Positions 62,604 to 64,000 of a stretch of DNA of 64,000 bases are shown here, piece after piece. How positions within the stretch are numbered: position 1 is the stretch's first letter; each line of letters opens with the position of its first letter. Below the pieces are notes generated by a model that did no database searches, was not told the origin of the DNA, and was given only the letters and a program-made list of their open reading frames with translations. The stretch is from Fictibacillus nanhaiensis (lineage in GTDB: Bacteria > Bacillota > Bacilli > Bacillales > Fictibacillaceae). The DNA lies in the NCBI GenBank assembly GCA_016401345.1, contig JAEACG010000001.1, positions 1,178,001 through 1,242,000 of the forward strand, in the 5' to 3' direction. The position numbers were made by a program, and so were the translations under genes.

Positions 62604-63161
62604 TCAAAAGGAACTAGTGCCTTTATAAAAATTATATTCTTCAAGGCCGTCAAAACATTGCAAACGGTCCCCGATCGTTAAACCAAAATCAATATAAGCA
62701 TGGCTTTTTGCTGTTAACAGATTTTTATCTTCTACAATCTGTTTGGATTGATAAGTACCATTCAACCAACTGTTAGCTTTAGCAAATTCATCTTCGTGCA
62801 AAGAAACGGTATATGATCTGCCGTTTAATATGCCGGCTCGTCCTAGAATAACTGCGCCGTTCCCAATAGCTGCAATCTTAATATTCTCTCTGTTGAACAC
62901 TTGCAACAGATGCAGAAGTCTCGGATTTCCTTGTGTAAATGCTTGTTTTCCTCCTGGAATGATTAGCATCTCATAATCAATAGGGCTAATATTCTTCATC
63001 TTTATCGTAGGTTGCATCAGTAAACCACATTCACTAGTAACAGTTCCTGGCAACAGCGAGAAAGGCAGCACTTCATATTTTTTACCTATGATAGATAAAG
63101 TCGTCATTACTTCAACTTCTCTAAATTGTGGATACAAATAGACAAGTACTTTCTTTTTCAA
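62604..63161 (-). CDS. DJ-1/PfpI family protein without the active-site cysteine
   Basis: This 185-residue protein has the class I glutamine-amidotransferase-like fold of DJ-1/PfpI: VLVYLYPQFREVEVMTTLSII, MLIIPGG and the conserved C-terminal TAKSHAYIDFG. At the nucleophile elbow the sequence is AAIGNGAVILGRAG, with Asn in place of the usual Cys, so protease, glyoxalase or deglycase chemistry is unlikely. Many such proteins are called DJ-1 by fold only. The start is at 63161 after an AAAGG-type site. Confidence 0.75.
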   Translation of the reverse strand: MKKKVLVYLYPQFREVEVMTTLSIIGKKYEVLPFSLLPGTVTSECGLLMQPTIKMKNISPIDYEMLIIPGGKQAFTQGNPRLLHLLQVFNRENIKIAAIGNGAVILGRAGILNGRSYTVSLHEDEFAKANSWLNGTYQSKQIVEDKNLLTAKSHAYIDFGLTIGDRLQCFDGLEEYNFYKGTSSF

Positions 63162-63337
63162 AGGTATTCACCCATTCCTGTTACTTTTCTACCCGTCTTG
63201 CTGGGAAGAGGGTGTATAATTATTGTAACAGGATGCCGACTTGCTTTGTATTGGGAAAATTGAAGGAGAACATGTGCTTTCTTTTTAGTAAAATACATGC
63301 AGTTTTCCCAACTTATTAGATAGAATTGATAGGTTAT

Positions 63338-64000
63338 CTATATAACCTCATGTTCTAAAGTGTCTTTTTTCTGGTATGAATGTAGGAATTTACGATTTAG
63401 GAATGCTATCAAAAAGGAAAGAAAAAACAGAAAGCTCACGAGAATATATGTCTCACGAATCCCAAATTCTTCTGCAAACCAACCGAGTATTAAAGTCGCT
63501 ATTCCAAATGTCCCATAAACAAGTGTTCCATGAGATGCGTAAACTTTTGCAAGCTGTTTATCTCTATAAGATTCTTGGATCAGAGTGTTTTGAGAAACAT
63601 CACGTGCCATCTGCGGAAACCCAAAAACGAATGAAACGATTAAAGCAATCCAAGCTGATGAAGTCAAACCGAACCAGATGTTTAGTAACATCAAACAAAC
63701 TGTAGAAGTCATAATAACAAAACCTAGATGCGATTCCATCTTCTTAGAAAATCGATATACTACGAGACCCGCTACCATCATCCCTGCAAAAAAAGACGCA
63801 TTAATGTAACCCCACCATGCTTCTCCTTTTCCTATCGCCGTTTCAACATAAACATAAAGGATCGCGGCAATCCACACCCCATGACCGAAGTTTTCAAGCA
63901 CATCCATAACCGTTAAAGTGGTAAGCTTTTTAGATTGAAAAATCAGTTGCCAGCCTTCTTTCATCGTGTGCCACTTGGATTCTTGTGATAGAACGTTCTC
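63338..64000 (-). CDS. MFS transporter, partial (C-terminal half)
   Basis: The frame stays open through the right window edge, so the N-terminal half is missing. The visible 220 residues contain about six helices and loop motifs such as YRFSKKMESHLG and a conserved loop (GFPQMARDVSQNTLIQESYRDKQLAKVYASHG, shortened to GFPQMARDVSQNTLIQES). This is the second half of a major facilitator. The substrate cannot be inferred. An internal ATG at 63964 lacks a ribosome site, so it is not the start. Confidence 0.8.
   Translation of the reverse strand, partial: ENVLSQESKWHTMKEGWQLIFQSKKLTTLTVMDVLENFGHGVWIAAILYVYVETAIGKGEAWWGYINASFFAGMMVAGLVVYRFSKKMESHLGFVIMTSTVCLMLLNIWFGLTSSAWIALIVSFVFGFPQMARDVSQNTLIQESYRDKQLAKVYASHGTLVYGTFGIATLILGWFAEEFGIRETYILVSFLFFLSFLIAFLNRKFLHSYQKKDTLEHEVI

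Noticed and set aside
63128-63319. Short plus-strand frame with GAAGGAG before an internal ATG
   Set aside because: The spacing from the site to the ATG is three bases, the reading frame is only 14 codons, and it overlaps the DJ-1-like gene region.
1-64000. CRISPR arrays, rRNA, tRNA, prophage or complete insertion sequences
   Set aside because: No repeat-spacer array, no conserved rRNA or tRNA sequence, and no transposase or phage structural gene was seen.

Overview
The window looks like chromosomal DNA from a low-GC, endospore-forming member of the Bacillaceae (Bacillus or a close relative such as Fictibacillus). This is an inference from content: a SAM (S-box) riboswitch, CtsR boxes in front of clpE, a WalR box in front of a YocH-type cell-wall protein, a SigB-type promoter, Spo0E-like phosphatase genes, a YjcZ-type small sporulation protein, a bacillopeptidase F-like protease and many homologues of B. 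subtilis genes. No rRNA, tRNA, CRISPR array, intact transposon or prophage was seen. Most of the window is ordinary core and accessory chromosome.

Layout. 1-3183 is a sulfur block read leftwards: a SAM riboswitch, an O-acetylhomoserine sulfhydrylase fused to a CoA-binding domain, and the start of ssuA. 3.3-8.5 kb holds an APH-like phosphotransferase, a nitroreductase, small membrane proteins, a SigB-type stress protein and CorA. 8.5-11.4 kb has a VanW protein and the YcgR/YcgQ-type permease pair. 11.4-17.1 kb has a haloperoxidase-like protein, two methyltransferases, small regulators and a lipid desaturase. 17.2-21.6 kb is one very large secreted protease. 22.2-25.7 kb is an electrophile and carbonyl detoxification block (flavin reductase, MhqD/MhqO pair, YvgN-type reductase). 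25.9-34.5 kb has many small genes, including Spo0E-like proteins, YjcZ, an HPr-like protein without the phospho-histidine and a candidate type I toxin, together with a penicillin acylase. 34.6-39.7 kb has clpE, a BsuPI lipoprotein, a GlcD-type dehydrogenase and YbjQ. 40-48.3 kb has chemotaxis genes, a frameshifted phosphoesterase, a PAS histidine kinase, HU and an SDR. 48.3-53.5 kb has a membrane protein and an SNF2 helicase with its partner. 53.8-58.7 kb has two Spo0E-like genes, a 3D-domain protein and a MoxR/DUF58/DUF4129 operon. 58.8-64 kb has an ATP-grasp ligase, an AlkA-like glycosylase, a nitroreductase, an azoreductase, a DJ-1-like protein and a truncated MFS transporter.

How parts fit together. 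The clearest link across the window is regulatory. The mhqO-mhqD operon and the azoreductase gene, about 38 kb apart, share the same pair of inverted repeats placed in the same way around their promoters. One of these repeats fits the TACT-N7-AGTA pattern known for YodB-type quinone sensors. Other items worth attention are a 21-bp-periodic non-coding array near 39.85 kb, a candidate holin-like type I toxin near 34.4 kb, an HPr-like protein with Lys at the active-site position, four Spo0E-like genes in two pairs, and a GGGGTCAGACCCC palindrome family. I did not find a clear multi-gene system of a wholly new kind. The strongest unexplained signals are the non-coding repeat array and the shared operators.
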